From NCBI GenBank assembly GCA_019637105.1, contig JAHBWF010000053.1, forward strand, positions 1 to 44,623: DNA of 44,623 nucleotides, in the 5' to 3' direction. Under the pieces are notes generated by a model that saw only the letters and a list, made by a program, of their open reading frames with translations, was not told where the DNA came from and did not search any database. Shown here piece after piece: positions 20,957 through 30,136 of this stretch. A program made the position numbers and the translations under genes. The number at the start of each line of letters is the position of its first letter. Within the stretch, counting starts at the first letter, position 1. The stretch is from Labilithrix sp. (lineage in GTDB: Bacteria > Myxococcota_A > Polyangia > Polyangiales > Polyangiaceae).

Positions 20957-21886
20957 ATGCCGATCCAGTGGTACCCCGGCCACATGACGAAGGCTCGGCG
21001 CCTCATCGCCGACTCGATGCCGTCGCAGGACGTGATCATCGAGGTGCTCGACGCGCGCATGCCTCGATCGAGCGAGAACCCGGTGGTCACCGAGCTCCGG
21101 AGGCACAAACCGGTCATCAAGGTGCTCGGCAAGAGCGACCTCGCGGATCCCGACGTCACCAGGGCGTGGATCCGCTTCTTCGAGGCCGAGGTCCATCCGA
21201 GCCCGGGCGACGGGCTCGCGCCCGGCAAGGTCGTCGCCGTCGCGCTCACGACCACGCGCCCCGGCGAGGCGAAGGCCAAGCTCCCCGAGCTGTGCAAGAA
21301 GCTCGCGCGGAGCCCGCGCGGCCCCGGCAAGACGCCCCGCGTGATGGTCGTCGGCATCCCCAACGTCGGGAAGTCGACGCTCATCAACGCGCTGACGGAT
21401 CGCAAGGTGGCGAAGACCGGCGACGAGCCGGCGGTCACCAAGGGGCAGCAGGTCGTGACGCTGAAGAGCGGCATGACGATCTCCGACAACCCCGGCATCA
21501 TGTGGCCGAAGATCGAGGACGAGGTCGCGTCGCTCCGGCTCGCCTTCGGCGGCGCGATCCCGGACTCGGCGATCGACTACGAGACCGTGGCGTCCTGGGG
21601 AGCGGGCTACCTGCTCGAGCGCTACCCCGCCCTCCTGGCCGCGCGCTACAAGCTGAAGTCGCTCCCGGCGACGCCGGCGGCCCTCCTCGAGGAGATCGGC
21701 AAGCGACGCGGCGGCCTCCGCGCCGGCGGCGTGGTCGACCTGCACAAGGCCGCCGACGTGTTGATCCACGACTTCCGCCACGGCGCGATCGGCCGCATCA
21801 GCCTGGAGTCGCCGCCCGAGCCCGCGCCGCCGCCCTCGCGGCCCGAGCCCGCGCCCGCGCCCGACGGACCGCCCGAGACGGCCTGA
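20957..21886 (+). CDS. ylqF: YlqF/RbgA-type ribosome assembly GTPase
   Basis: Circularly permuted GTPase acting in large-subunit ribosome assembly. 309 residues. IQWYPGHMTKARR at the N-terminus is diagnostic. The G4-type motif (LGKSDLAD, about 57) comes before G1 (GIPNVGKST, 133-141), the permuted order of this family; DNPGIMWP is the G3 region. The C-terminal helical domain is present, followed by a Pro-rich tail (PAPPPSRPEPAPAPDGPPE) that is not part of the usual protein. No ribosome site is obvious and TAGGAC lies six bases before the ATG. It lies 79 bases downstream of manC with an unrelated function, and converges with the TlpA-like gene. Confidence 0.93.
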   Translation: MPIQWYPGHMTKARRLIADSMPSQDVIIEVLDARMPRSSENPVVTELRRHKPVIKVLGKSDLADPDVTRAWIRFFEAEVHPSPGDGLAPGKVVAVALTTTRPGEAKAKLPELCKKLARSPRGPGKTPRVMVVGIPNVGKSTLINALTDRKVAKTGDEPAVTKGQQVVTLKSGMTISDNPGIMWPKIEDEVASLRLAFGGAIPDSAIDYETVASWGAGYLLERYPALLAARYKLKSLPATPAALLEEIGKRRGGLRAGGVVDLHKAADVLIHDFRHGAIGRISLESPPEPAPPPSRPEPAPAPDGPPETA

Positions 21887-21896
21887 CGTCGGACCG

Positions 21897-22460
21897 TCAA
21901 GGCGCCGGCTCGCGGAGGAGCTCGACGACCTCGGCCTCGATCCGCTCGGCCTCCCCCTCGCGGTAGCCGCAGTGCTCGAAGCGGACGACCCCGCGCCGAT
22001 CGATGACGAAGTACGTCGGCTCGCACCGGACCGCGTAGAGCTCCGCGACGCGGCGCTCCTGGTCCCACGCGACGGGGTAGCTCCCGCCGTACGTCCGCAC
22101 GAACGCCGCGACGTCCCGCGGCTCGTCGTCGACCGAGAGGCCGAGGAGCGCGAGGCCGGAGGGGCCGTGCCGCAGGAAGATCTCCTGGAGTCGAGGGACC
22201 GCCTTCTTGTCCGGCTCGGACCACGTCGCCCAGAAGAAGACGAGGTTCACGCGGCCCGGCGCCAGCCCCACCTCGCGCCCGTCGAGATCGCGGACCGTGA
22301 AGGGCGGCGCGTCTCGCCCCGGACGGGCGAGCGGCCTCGACCCGTCCGCCGGAGGCGCCGCGCGCCGCGCGCCCTCCCGCGCGCCGCCGTCCGTCGAGGC
22401 GCCGGCGCACGCCGCGAGGATCGAGAGGAGCGACGCGAGCGAACCGAAACGCCTGGTCAC
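21897..22460 (-). CDS. TlpA-like thioredoxin-fold lipoprotein lacking the CxxC motif
   Basis: 187 residues from GTG 22460, preceded by GGGAGG. Lipobox LAAC (Cys18) predicts a lipoprotein. The fold is a TlpA/ResA-like thioredoxin: DLDGREVGLAPGRVNLVFFWATW, then the cis-Pro segment CEPTYFVIDRRG (Pro148) and a C-terminal helix. The active site WCxxC reads W80-S81-E82-P83-D84, so both cysteines are gone and disulfide exchange is unlikely; the only other cysteines are C146 and C164. It starts 11 bases after the tssG stop and reads the same way, so it is likely co-transcribed with tssE-tssF-tssG. A structural or binding role in the T6SS is an inference. Confidence 0.85.
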   Translation of the reverse strand: MTRRFGSLASLLSILAACAGASTDGGAREGARRAAPPADGSRPLARPGRDAPPFTVRDLDGREVGLAPGRVNLVFFWATWSEPDKKAVPRLQEIFLRHGPSGLALLGLSVDDEPRDVAAFVRTYGGSYPVAWDQERRVAELYAVRCEPTYFVIDRRGVVRFEHCGYREGEAERIEAEVVELLREPAP

Positions 22461-22471
22461 GGCCCTCCCGC

Positions 22472-23503
22472 CTACGCGCCGGCGCCCGTCGGGCGGGCGA
22501 TGAAGCTCGCGCGGAGCGGCTCCGCGTCGCGCGTCGAGAGGCGCGTCGTCCGGCCGAGCTGCGTGCGCGGGGCCCCGAGCTGGAAGCGCGGCACGTGCTC
22601 CGGCGCGGTCACGAGCTCCACCTCGGCCTCGAGCACGCCGCCCGACGCGTGATCGAGCACGGCCGCGAGCGTGGGGTAGAGCGCGCCGCCGGGCGAGAGC
22701 GCGTCGGCCTGCTCTTGCGTCAGCGGCCCGAGCGTGACCCGGAAGCGCCCGCTCCGGTCGGCGACGCTCCGGCCGATCGCCATGTCGACGCCGAGGGTCG
22801 TGTTGCGGACGCCGAGCGTCGCGCGCTGGTCGTGACGCAGCTCGGTGCGGCGGAGGACGAAGCACTCGACGTCGAGCGGGATCCCCGGCAGGAGCCGCGC
22901 GGCGAGCCGCTTGACCGACGCCGTCGTGCGCGCGCGGCGGGAGAGGATGGGCGCGAGGCCGAGGCGCACCAGCGGCGCCAGGGCGCCTTCGTCGGCGACG
23001 CCGCGGGCGTCGACGCCGACGAAGGCGAGCGCGCGCGAGGTGAACGCGTCGGCCGCGTCCGCGCGATGCCCGGCGTGGAGGCGGTTACGCTGCCACGCGC
23101 GAAAGAAGAGGCCGAGCACGCGATGATGGAAGATGTCGTAGAACTCGCGGAGCCCGGGCGTGTCGCTCTGCTCGGACGCGATCACGTCCTCGGTCATGCC
23201 CACGGGCAACGGCGACACGACGCCGAAGAGGCCGAGGAACGTCGTCCGGATGGTCGTGAACGGCGGGTCTTGCGTGGGGAACGGCGGCTTCACCCACTTC
23301 ACGTCGCTCGTGTGGAAGACGAGCTCGGGGTCGTGCTCGAAGCGGATCGCCTCGCTGCGCGCCGGCCCGCCGTGGCCGACGGGGACGGCGTCCGGCCGCA
23401 TGCGCTCGACGAGGTCGACCACCTGGAAGAACTCGAAGCGCTTGCCCTCGCGCTCGAGGAGCCTCCTCAGATGAGCGTCAACGATCCGTTTCGTGCCGGC
23501 CAT
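22472..23503 (-). CDS. tssG: T6SS baseplate protein TssG
   Basis: Baseplate wedge component of the type VI secretion machine, partner of TssF. 343 residues from ATG 23503, near the family norm. It shows the typical N-terminal [15 protein letters not shown] segment, the [18 protein letters not shown] region, [12 protein letters not shown] and the [17 protein letters not shown] motif. Its start lies 37 bases inside tssF. It is followed closely by the TlpA-like gene. No missing segment was noted. Confidence 0.95.
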   Translation of the reverse strand: MAGTKRIVDAHLRRLLEREGKRFEFFQVVDLVERMRPDAVPVGHGGPARSEAIRFEHDPELVFHTSDVKWVKPPFPTQDPPFTTIRTTFLGLFGVVSPLPVGMTEDVIASEQSDTPGLREFYDIFHHRVLGLFFRAWQRNRLHAGHRADAADAFTSRALAFVGVDARGVADEGALAPLVRLGLAPILSRRARTTASVKRLAARLLPGIPLDVECFVLRRTELRHDQRATLGVRNTTLGVDMAIGRSVADRSGRFRVTLGPLTQEQADALSPGGALYPTLAAVLDHASGGVLEAEVELVTAPEHVPRFQLGAPRTQLGRTTRLSTRDAEPLRASFIARPTGAGA

Positions 23504-25230
23504 GTGAACCGCTGCCTCGACGGCGAGCCCTCCAGCGTGACGCGCGAGAACGAGTTGATCGAAGCGTACGACGCGAAGAAGCGGTCGAGGACCGCCCCGA
23601 AGAGGAACATGTCGCCGGGACCGACGAAGCCGCTGTCGGCGACGCCCACGTCGATGGCGACGCCGCGGACCGGGGCCCCCCGGTGGAGCTGCTCGGCGGG
23701 CGAGACGCGGACGCTCTGCAGCGCGGCGAGGCGGAGCTCGTTCGCGCGCGCGGCCTGGGCGTCGATGCGCGCGTGGAAGTTGTAGACGTCGAGCGCGGCG
23801 CGGAGGACCCGCACGTCGGTGATCGCGGAGAGGTTCATCGCGGCGTGCGCGACGACGCGCCACTGCTGATCGCGCCCGAACGGGGGCGGGACGTAGGGCG
23901 TCGGCGGCGCGAGGTTCTTGAAGGTGGCCACCGCGGGGGACGACGCCGTCGGGACGCAGATCTCGCCGACGCGGAGCCCGCGCGTGAGCGCGCGGTTCGT
24001 CGCGAGGACGTCGATCGACGCGGCGACGGCGTCCGGCAGCGCGCCGGAGTCGCGCGCGGTGCCGAACGAGACGACGGTGTCCGCGCCGTCTCCCGTGACG
24101 CTCGGGCGGACGTGCGCCGCGTAGAAGGGCCGCTGCGCGGCGCTCCCGACGTACGCGAAATCGTAGAACGACGGCACCTCGCTCCGCGCCCCGCCTTCGC
24201 CGAGCGCCTCGACCCGCGTGATCGTGTAGACCTCGCCGTGCGCGGGCGAGAGCCCGGAGGGGCGCACGAGGTACTCGTTCTTCATCGGGCTGAGCGCGAG
24301 CGGCTCCGCCGTGGTCGAGAAGACGTTCACGACGGGCACGCAGTGGAGCCGGATCGACTCGCGGCCGATGCGGAGGTCGCTCGGCGGGCCGGCGTCCAGG
24401 CGGATCACCACCGAGAAGCGCGTCGCCGCGGGCGCGACCTCGTTGATCCGCCCCAGCCCGACGACGTCGACGAACGCGAACTTCGCCGGCAGCGCGTAGT
24501 ACTCCTCGATGAGCCGCGGCCCCGCGAACGCCGTGGGCGACGCCGGCAGGAGCGCCTCGTCCTCGCCGAAGCCGACGCTCTCGACGGCGCGCCGGCCGAG
24601 CACGATCTCGCGCTCCCCGCCGCCGGCGGCGGGGACGACCAGCGAGACCGACTCCGCGCTCTGGTGGATCCACATCAACGTGCCGAGGCTCGTCCGCGCC
24701 TCGCCGGCGAAATGCAGGCGGACGCGCTCCGCGCCGAGCGGACCGAGCGGCATCGCGAGCGGCATCTTGATGTCGACGCGGAGCTCGTGCTTGCCGCCCG
24801 GGAGCGGCGCGACGCGCACGTCGTCGATCACCCACGGCATCAGCTCGCAGTCCGTCGACGATCGGAAGAGGCACGGCGTGCCGTCGACCTTCACGCTCGC
24901 GAACTCGGTCCCCGCGGGGACGACGAGGCGCTCGCGGAGGACGGTGGGCAGCGGCGTGAGCTCGAGGATCGCGGCCGACGGCATCGGGCGCACCAGATCC
25001 GGGAAGAGCAGCTGCGCGATCCCCTGGATCGCCTGCGGGAGCTCGTCGTCGAGCTTCTGGCGGACGCGCCCGGTGAGGAACGCGACGCCCTCGAGCAGCC
25101 GCTCGACGTCGGGATCGCCGCTGCGCTCCGCGAGCATCGGGGCGAGCGCGGGGTGCGCCTCGGCGAACTCGCGCCCCATCTCGCGGAGGAACGCGAGCTC
25201 GTCCTGGTAGTAGCCGGCGAAATCGCTCAT
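23467..25230 (-). CDS. tssF: T6SS baseplate protein TssF
   Basis: Baseplate wedge component (VasA/ImpG family), forming the TssF2-TssG core. 587 residues, a normal family length. The N-terminus [21 protein letters not shown] is diagnostic, followed by [28 protein letters not shown] and the [13 protein letters not shown] motif. It begins 11 bases after tssE and overlaps tssG, so tssE-F-G are one transcription unit. Confidence 0.96.
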   Translation of the reverse strand: MSDFAGYYQDELAFLREMGREFAEAHPALAPMLAERSGDPDVERLLEGVAFLTGRVRQKLDDELPQAIQGIAQLLFPDLVRPMPSAAILELTPLPTVLRERLVVPAGTEFASVKVDGTPCLFRSSTDCELMPWVIDDVRVAPLPGGKHELRVDIKMPLAMPLGPLGAERVRLHFAGEARTSLGTLMWIHQSAESVSLVVPAAGGGEREIVLGRRAVESVGFGEDEALLPASPTAFAGPRLIEEYYALPAKFAFVDVVGLGRINEVAPAATRFSVVIRLDAGPPSDLRIGRESIRLHCVPVVNVFSTTAEPLALSPMKNEYLVRPSGLSPAHGEVYTITRVEALGEGGARSEVPSFYDFAYVGSAAQRPFYAAHVRPSVTGDGADTVVSFGTARDSGALPDAVAASIDVLATNRALTRGLRVGEICVPTASSPAVATFKNLAPPTPYVPPPFGRDQQWRVVAHAAMNLSAITDVRVLRAALDVYNFHARIDAQAARANELRLAALQSVRVSPAEQLHRGAPVRGVAIDVGVADSGFVGPGDMFLFGAVLDRFFASYASINSFSRVTLEGSPSRQRFTWPARNGSLTLI

Positions 25231-25241
25231 CGCGTGCGCGA

Positions 25242-25652
25242 TTACTGTACGCGGACGTTCCGCGCGGAGTCGATGATCGTCTCGAACTTCACCCGCGCGC
25301 GCCGCGCGCCGTTGAGGAGGTCAGCCGTGATCTCGAAGCGGATGGTCAGGTCGCGGCCCGCCTCGGTCGGCAGGTGGACGACGCTCACGTTCAGGAGACG
25401 GGGCTCGTACTTCTTGATGGTGTGGCGGATGCTCTTCAGGACGTCGTCGATCGCGTCCGGACAGGAGTGCACGATGTCGGTCACGCTCACGATCCCGTAG
25501 TCGGACGCGCTCGGCGCCGAGCCCGCGCGCGTCAGGAACATCGCCTGGAGGTGATCGAGGACGGCGGCCTTGGCCTCGTCGTCCGAGACGACGCGGCGCG
25601 GCGCGGCGAGCGCCGGCTCACGGATTCGACGAAGAAGCGAGTGGCCGGCCAC
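25242..25652 (-). CDS. tssE: T6SS baseplate protein TssE (gp25-like)
   Basis: Baseplate component homologous to phage gp25. The C-terminal half is typical: [23 protein letters not shown] and [14 protein letters not shown] chose GTG 25652 (136 residues, beginning [13 protein letters not shown]) because gp25-like proteins usually begin just before the SLLxRI segment. Longer starts at ATG 25694 or 25700 are possible, but the latter would overlap the start codon of the divergent gene. The EPR motif of the gp25 core is present (KYEPRL). Confidence 0.9.
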   Translation of the reverse strand: MAGHSLLRRIREPALAAPRRVVSDDEAKAAVLDHLQAMFLTRAGSAPSASDYGIVSVTDIVHSCPDAIDDVLKSIRHTIKKYEPRLLNVSVVHLPTEAGRDLTIRFEITADLLNGARRARVKFETIIDSARNVRVQ

Positions 25653-25698
25653 GAAATGAGCGTACCCGGTTCGCGCGCGCTCTGTATGGTGCATTAAC

Positions 25699-26487
25699 AT
25701 GACGCGACATGTGACCAATCCGCAGGATGCGCTCGCGCGCGCGATCGACGCCACGAAGAAGGTCTCCTCCCTCGTGAGGCCCGGCGTCGCGCGAGACGCC
25801 TACGAGGCCGGCGCGTCGGCCGCCAAGACCGCAGGAAACCTGGCCAAGACGGGGGTCCAGCTGGCCGCCACGGCGGCGAACATCGGCGCGGGCAGCTACG
25901 CCGCGTTCGGCGTCCCCGCGGTGCAGATCGTCGGCCAGACGATGGGCGTCGTGGGCGCCACGCTCACCGCGACGCCCGTGGGCATCGGGCTCGCGGTCGT
26001 CAACGCGGCCCACCACCTCAAGGCCGTCTATTCGACGGCTTGGCACATCAAGGCGCTGACGGCGATGCGCGACCACGCGGGCACGTTCCACGGGCGCGTC
26101 GACTGGCGGACGCGCGAGGCGACCCTCCGCACGCTCGACTACACCATCCGGCAGAAGCAGGAGAAGACAGTCCGCCGCAGCGCCTCGGCGACGCCCGGCG
26201 TGGGCGTCCTCGCGACGCTCTACAGCACCGGTCGGGGCGTCTACAAGTCCGCGCGAGGCACCAAGGGCAAGGACCGCACGGAGCACGCCGTCACGCTGGT
26301 CGCGGGCCTGAAGGGGATACCGCTCCAGCTCGGCGGGAGGACGGTCCTGCGCTTCGACTACCTCGCGTTCGGCATCTGCATCGAGCTGCTCGGCGAGGAC
26401 GACTTCTGGTACGCGATGGCCACGGCGGCCCAGAAGGACTGGGACCTGATGGTGCCGGCGCTCCTGCCCAAGCTCAAGTCCACCTGA
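25699..26487 (+). CDS. Unknown protein with Ala/Gly-rich hydrophobic core, inside T6SS cluster
   Basis: 262 residues. The N-terminal part is helical and charged (DALARAIDATKKVSSLVRP), then a long Ala/Gly-rich weakly hydrophobic stretch (about 55-112; VGATLTATPVGIGLAVVNAAHHL) that could insert in membranes, then a basic middle and a C-terminal globular part ending DFWYAMATAAQKDWDLMVP. I do not recognise the family. It is divergent from tssE and convergent with an hcp gene. TATGGT (25685-25690) ends eight bases before the ATG and no ribosome site is seen. An orphan gene next to hcp with a membrane-active-looking region is a candidate effector or effector-associated protein, but this is only inference. 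Confidence 0.75.
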   Translation: MTRHVTNPQDALARAIDATKKVSSLVRPGVARDAYEAGASAAKTAGNLAKTGVQLAATAANIGAGSYAAFGVPAVQIVGQTMGVVGATLTATPVGIGLAVVNAAHHLKAVYSTAWHIKALTAMRDHAGTFHGRVDWRTREATLRTLDYTIRQKQEKTVRRSASATPGVGVLATLYSTGRGVYKSARGTKGKDRTEHAVTLVAGLKGIPLQLGGRTVLRFDYLAFGICIELLGEDDFWYAMATAAQKDWDLMVPALLPKLKST

Positions 26488-26495
26488 GACGACGA

Positions 26496-26527
26496 GGCCG
26501 TCGGAGAGCTTCCGCTCCGCGACGGCC
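26496..26527. terminator. Hairpin between convergent genes
   Basis: GGCCGTCGGAG (26496-26506) pairs with CTCCGCGACGGCC (26515-26527) around an eight-base loop, with a two-base bulge. It sits between the convergent unknown gene and hcp. There is no T-run, but the position and strength suggest a two-way terminator. Confidence 0.5.
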
Positions 26528-26587
26528 GCTTCACTCGTCTGTCCCCGTCGCGCCCGGCTGCTCGCGGCGCGGCCCCTCGCGCGCGCT

Positions 26588-27049
26588 CTACTTCTGCGCG
26601 GCGTCCGTTCGGCTGAAGTGGGCGATCTTGTCGGCCGTCGCGAAGGTCATGTCCGTGTACTGGATGCTCATCTGGATCGACGCCGAGATGCCGCTCCACG
26701 CGTGGCTCATGCTCTCGATCCAGCCGTCCATCAGGTGGACCTCACGGACCTTCTTCCACGACTTCTTGTTCGCCGCGTCGACCTTCTGCTCCAGCTCCGT
26801 GATCTCGACGTCGCCGAGCATCGTGCCGTGATAGAGCCGCTGCTGGAGCTCGGCGACCCACGGCCCGAACGGGAGCGAGATCATCATCGAGCTCTGGTGC
26901 ACCGTGCCCGTCGCGCTGTCCGCCTGCGTGTACGCGGTCGCGGCGAACGCGACGGACTCGAGCCGGAGGAAGTCCTTGTAGCCCTCGGCCTCGACGTCGC
27001 CCTTGACGGTCTGAACTTCGTTCTTGAAGACGATCAACCTGCCTGCCAT
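26588..27049 (-). CDS. hcp: Divergent Hcp-family T6SS tube protein
   Basis: 153 residues from ATG 27049, with GAGGAG eight bases upstream. The layout matches Hcp: an N-terminal strand (GRLIVFKNEVQTVKGDVEAEGYKDFLRLES), a middle PFGPWVAELQQRLYHG helix shared with its neighbour, and a C-terminal strand block (HAWSGISASIQMSIQYTDMTF). It is clearly different from the upstream Hcp but shares the WVAELQQ motif and length. Hcp forms the hexameric tube that carries effectors. It may be a second tube subunit or an effector-specific carrier. Confidence 0.82.
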   Translation of the reverse strand: MAGRLIVFKNEVQTVKGDVEAEGYKDFLRLESVAFAATAYTQADSATGTVHQSSMMISLPFGPWVAELQQRLYHGTMLGDVEITELEQKVDAANKKSWKKVREVHLMDGWIESMSHAWSGISASIQMSIQYTDMTFATADKIAHFSRTDAAQK

Positions 27050-27063
27050 GTGCCTATCTCCTC

Positions 27064-27540
27064 TCAGACCGCGCCGGCGGTGAAGTTGCGGACGGTGAAG
27101 TCTGCAGGTTTCTTGTCGATCTCGAACAGGATCTTCTCGAACATGAAGGTGATGCCCACGAGGCGCGGACCGTCGAAGGTCGACCACGCCTGATCGACGG
27201 AGACGATCACGGGGTTCGTCAGCGTGACCTTCTGCACGACCGTCGGCTCCGCCGTCGACTTCTTGTCGACGGCCTGCGCGAGCTGCGTGAGCACGGCCTG
27301 CTTCAAGTTCTTGCTGATGTAGCAAGCTTGCTGGAGCTCGGCGACCCACGAACCGGCCGAGATCGTCGCCGTCACGGGCGTCTGATCGATGGAGAGACGG
27401 CGGTCCTTGATGCCATAGCCCGTCCTCATGCTCATCGAGCCGAAACTCACCGATTCCACGAGAATGTTGTTCTCGTACCCCTTGAGGGCGCAGTTGCCCT
27501 TGATGCCCTCGATCCCGAGGACGATGCCGTACTCAGCCAT
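27064..27540 (-). CDS. hcp: Hcp-family T6SS tube protein
   Basis: 158 residues. Typical Hcp N-terminus (GIVLGIEGIKGNCALKGYENNILVESVSFG), the WVAELQQACYISKNL segment, and the C-terminal VTLTNPVIVSVDQAW and ITFMFEKILFEID strands. A strong ribosome site (GGGAGAG) precedes the ATG. It lies 14 bases upstream of the second hcp gene, so both are made together. Hcp hexamers stack into the inner tube and bind small effectors. Confidence 0.9.
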   Translation of the reverse strand: MAEYGIVLGIEGIKGNCALKGYENNILVESVSFGSMSMRTGYGIKDRRLSIDQTPVTATISAGSWVAELQQACYISKNLKQAVLTQLAQAVDKKSTAEPTVVQKVTLTNPVIVSVDQAWSTFDGPRLVGITFMFEKILFEIDKKPADFTVRNFTAGAV

Positions 27541-27621
27541 GGACTCTCCCTACCTCTCTCGCAACGGACGACGAATACGAACGCTCATCGTCACTCCAGC
27601 GCGCCTTCCGGTCAATGCGGA

Positions 27622-27639
27622 ACCCCACGATCTTGGGGT
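27622..27639. promoter_or_regulatory. 18-base dyad, candidate operator
   Basis: ACCCCACGATCTTGGGGT is a near-perfect inverted repeat (two mismatched positions). It lies in the 135-base divergent region between hcp (-) and a lipoprotein gene (+). It overlaps a possible -35 (TTGGGG, 27633-27638) of the lipoprotein promoter, whose -10 would be TATCAT at 27657-27662. Confidence 0.45.
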
Positions 27640-27675
27640 CGACGACGCCGCGCCGCTATCATCCAAACCGCGTAC

Positions 27676-28611
27676 ATGGTGCATCGAACGCGGATATCGA
27701 ACGTCGCCGTCCTCGTGCTCGCCGGCGCCGGGCTCTCTCCCCTCACGGCAGGCTGCGCGGCGACCGAGGAGCGCCCGCGCACGGAAGACGACGCGCGGCA
27801 GCTCGCTCCGCTCCCGGCGTGCCTGATCGAGCTCGGCTCCCGGGGGGCGCGCACCGAGGGCGTGATCAAGTCGCTGAGCGAGGAGCAGCTCTGGCGCGCG
27901 GTCTACCCGGCCTATGACGCACGCCGCCGTGCCCTGCCGGCCGACCCGCTGGCCTGCACCGGACGTCCGGTGCTCCGCGACGCCGCGCTGGCGGGCGGCA
28001 CGGCGTCGGCGGCGATCCAGGAGGGTGACACCTCGCTGGGCTCGGGCGGCGATCGCCTCAAGATCGCGTGGCTCCGCTCGCTGACCTTCGAGGACGGCAC
28101 CGCCGGAGGGGCGCTCGCCCTGGTCCGCGCCTACGAGTCGACCGCCGAGGTCTACGCGGTCGGCGCGTTTCGCGGGCGCCCGAGGACGCTCTTCGGCATC
28201 GAGCGGATCGGCCCCGAGGTCGTCGTCGCCGCGCAGGACGACGGCTGCGCGGGGAGGAAGGCCGGGGCGCCCTGCGAGGCGATGGTGACCGTCTTCCGCC
28301 CCCGCTTCGGCGCGCTCGACCCGGTCGCCACCATCGCGCAGGAGCGCGTCTCCTACACGGTCGACGGCGAGCCGGGCGTCCGCGGGCGGACCGAGTACCG
28401 CCTCGCGAGCTCGATCCAGTACCTCGACGGCGGCATCCGGGTGCTCGAGCAGGTGACCGTACGCGACGACCTCGGTCGCGAGGTCCGGCGCGCCGAGCTC
28501 GAACGCGCCTACACGTTCGCGCCCGACGGCAAGATGGTCGTCGACGAGGACTCGCTCTGGTCGCGCGTCGCCGTCGCCGCGCCGAAGACGAAGCCGCCGC
28601 CGTCGAACTGA
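27676..28611 (+). CDS. Lipoprotein of unknown function between hcp and tssC
   Basis: 311 residues from ATG 27676. Signal peptide with lipobox LTAGC (Cys27). The mature part has several Cys (LPACLIELG, PLACTGRP, DDGCAGRKAGAPCE) and a repeating strand pattern that suggests a beta-rich globular domain. I do not recognise the family. It is on the opposite strand to its T6SS neighbours and convergent with tssC. TATCAT (27657-27662) is a good -10 that would give a leader of only a few bases. It could be a T6SS accessory, an immunity protein, or unrelated. Confidence 0.8.
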   Translation: MVHRTRISNVAVLVLAGAGLSPLTAGCAATEERPRTEDDARQLAPLPACLIELGSRGARTEGVIKSLSEEQLWRAVYPAYDARRRALPADPLACTGRPVLRDAALAGGTASAAIQEGDTSLGSGGDRLKIAWLRSLTFEDGTAGGALALVRAYESTAEVYAVGAFRGRPRTLFGIERIGPEVVVAAQDDGCAGRKAGAPCEAMVTVFRPRFGALDPVATIAQERVSYTVDGEPGVRGRTEYRLASSIQYLDGGIRVLEQVTVRDDLGREVRRAELERAYTFAPDGKMVVDEDSLWSRVAVAAPKTKPPPSN

Positions 28612-28650
28612 CGACGCGCGGCGGCCGGTCTCGCGCGGAGCGCGCGTCGC

Positions 28651-30135
28651 TCAGCCCTTGTCGAGCTTCCCGACGAGGCTCAAGGTGAAGCTCGCGCCCA
28701 TGTACTTGAAGTGCGGGCGCACCTTCATGTCGACCTTGTAGAAGCCCGCGTTGCCGGGCACCTCGCTGACGGAGATCTGCGCCTGCCGGAGCGGGCGGAT
28801 CCCGCGGAGGTACGGCGAGACGCCGTCCTGGTCGACCACGTACTGGCCGATCCACTGATTGAGCTCGCTCTCGAGCTCCGCGGCCTCCTTGCTGGTGCCG
28901 ATCTGCTCGCGCTGAATGACCTTGAGGTAGTGCGCGATGCGGCAGGCCACGAAGATGTATGGCAGCTGCGTGCCGAGGCGGTAGTTGAGCTCGGCGGCCT
29001 TGCCCTCCGGCGAGTTGCCGAAGGTCTTCGGACGCTGCGCGCTGTTGGCCGAGAAGAACGCGGCGTTGTCCGAGTCCTTGCGGAACGTGAGGGCGATGAA
29101 GCCCTGCTCCGAGAGCTCGAACTCGCGGCGCTCCGAGAGCATGATCTCGGTCGGCGTCTTGGTCTGGATCTCGCCCATCGCCTGGTACTGGTGGAGCGGG
29201 AGGTTCTCGACCGTGCCGCCCGCCTGCGGGCCGATGATGTTCGGGCACCAGCGGTACTTGGCGAAGCTGTCGGCGAGGCGCGTCGCCATCGCGTACGACG
29301 CGTTGCCCCAGAGGTACTCCTCGTGCTTGTCGACGCAGTCCTCGGCGTAGTTGAAGCGCTTCACCGGGACGGTGTTCTCGCCGTACGGGAGGCGGAGCAA
29401 GAACCGCGGCATGAGGAGGCCGACGTAGCGGGCGTCCTCGGTGTCGCGGAAGCTGTTCCACTTCGTGTACTGCGGGCCCTCGAACAGGGACGCCAGGTCC
29501 TTGAGGTTCGGGAGCGACAGCATGTCCTTCTGGCCGAAGAACGACGCGCCCGCGGCCGCGAAGAACGGCGCGTGCGCCATCGCCGCGACCGACGCGCAGT
29601 TGCGGAGCAGCTCCACGTCCTGCGCGCCCGGACCGAACTCGTAGTTGGAGAACATCGCGCCGTACGGCTTGCCGCCGAACGTGCCGTACTCCGCGGTGTA
29701 CGCGATCTTGTAGAGGCCGCTCTTCGTCACCTCGGGGGCGTCCTCGAAGTCGGCCTGGAGGTCCTCCTTCGAGACGTTGAGCAGCTCGACCTTGATGTTC
29801 TCGCGGAAGTTCGTGCGATCGACGACGAACTTGAGGCCGCGCCACGCCGACTCGAGCTTCTGGAACGCGGGCTGATGGAGGATGGCGTCGAGCTGCTTCG
29901 AGAGCTTCTTGTCGATCTCGACGATCATCCCGTCGACGATCGCCTTGTCGATCTTCGCGCCCTGGTGCGTGGGCGCGAGCAGCTCGGCGATGAACGCGTG
30001 GACGCCCTTGCGAGCGACGTCGTAGCCGTCGTCCGACGGCTTCATCTGCGTCGCGCCGAGGATCTCCTCGAGCAGCGAGCCTTCGGTCGTCTCCGTCGCG
30101 GCGGCGCCGGCCGCCGCCTGGGTCTCTTCGGACAT
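28651..30135 (-). CDS. tssC: T6SS contractile sheath large subunit TssC
   Basis: Forms the contractile sheath with TssB; recycled by ClpV. 494 residues, the usual length. SLLEEILGATQ at the N-terminus, then FQKLESAWRGLKFVVDRT, VSKEDLQADFED, and EYGTFGGKPYGAMFSNYEFG are family hallmarks, as is the RFLLRLPYGENTVPVKRFNYAE segment. It starts one base after tssB ends. No missing segment was noted. Confidence 0.97.
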   Translation of the reverse strand: MSEETQAAAGAAATETTEGSLLEEILGATQMKPSDDGYDVARKGVHAFIAELLAPTHQGAKIDKAIVDGMIVEIDKKLSKQLDAILHQPAFQKLESAWRGLKFVVDRTNFRENIKVELLNVSKEDLQADFEDAPEVTKSGLYKIAYTAEYGTFGGKPYGAMFSNYEFGPGAQDVELLRNCASVAAMAHAPFFAAAGASFFGQKDMLSLPNLKDLASLFEGPQYTKWNSFRDTEDARYVGLLMPRFLLRLPYGENTVPVKRFNYAEDCVDKHEEYLWGNASYAMATRLADSFAKYRWCPNIIGPQAGGTVENLPLHQYQAMGEIQTKTPTEIMLSERREFELSEQGFIALTFRKDSDNAAFFSANSAQRPKTFGNSPEGKAAELNYRLGTQLPYIFVACRIAHYLKVIQREQIGTSKEAAELESELNQWIGQYVVDQDGVSPYLRGIRPLRQAQISVSEVPGNAGFYKVDMKVRPHFKYMGASFTLSLVGKLDKG

Positions 30136-30136
30136 G

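Noticed and set aside
25653-25754. Longer TssE starts
   Set aside because: They would overlap the divergent gene's start codon and add a segment not expected in gp25-like proteins, though ATG 25694 cannot be fully excluded.
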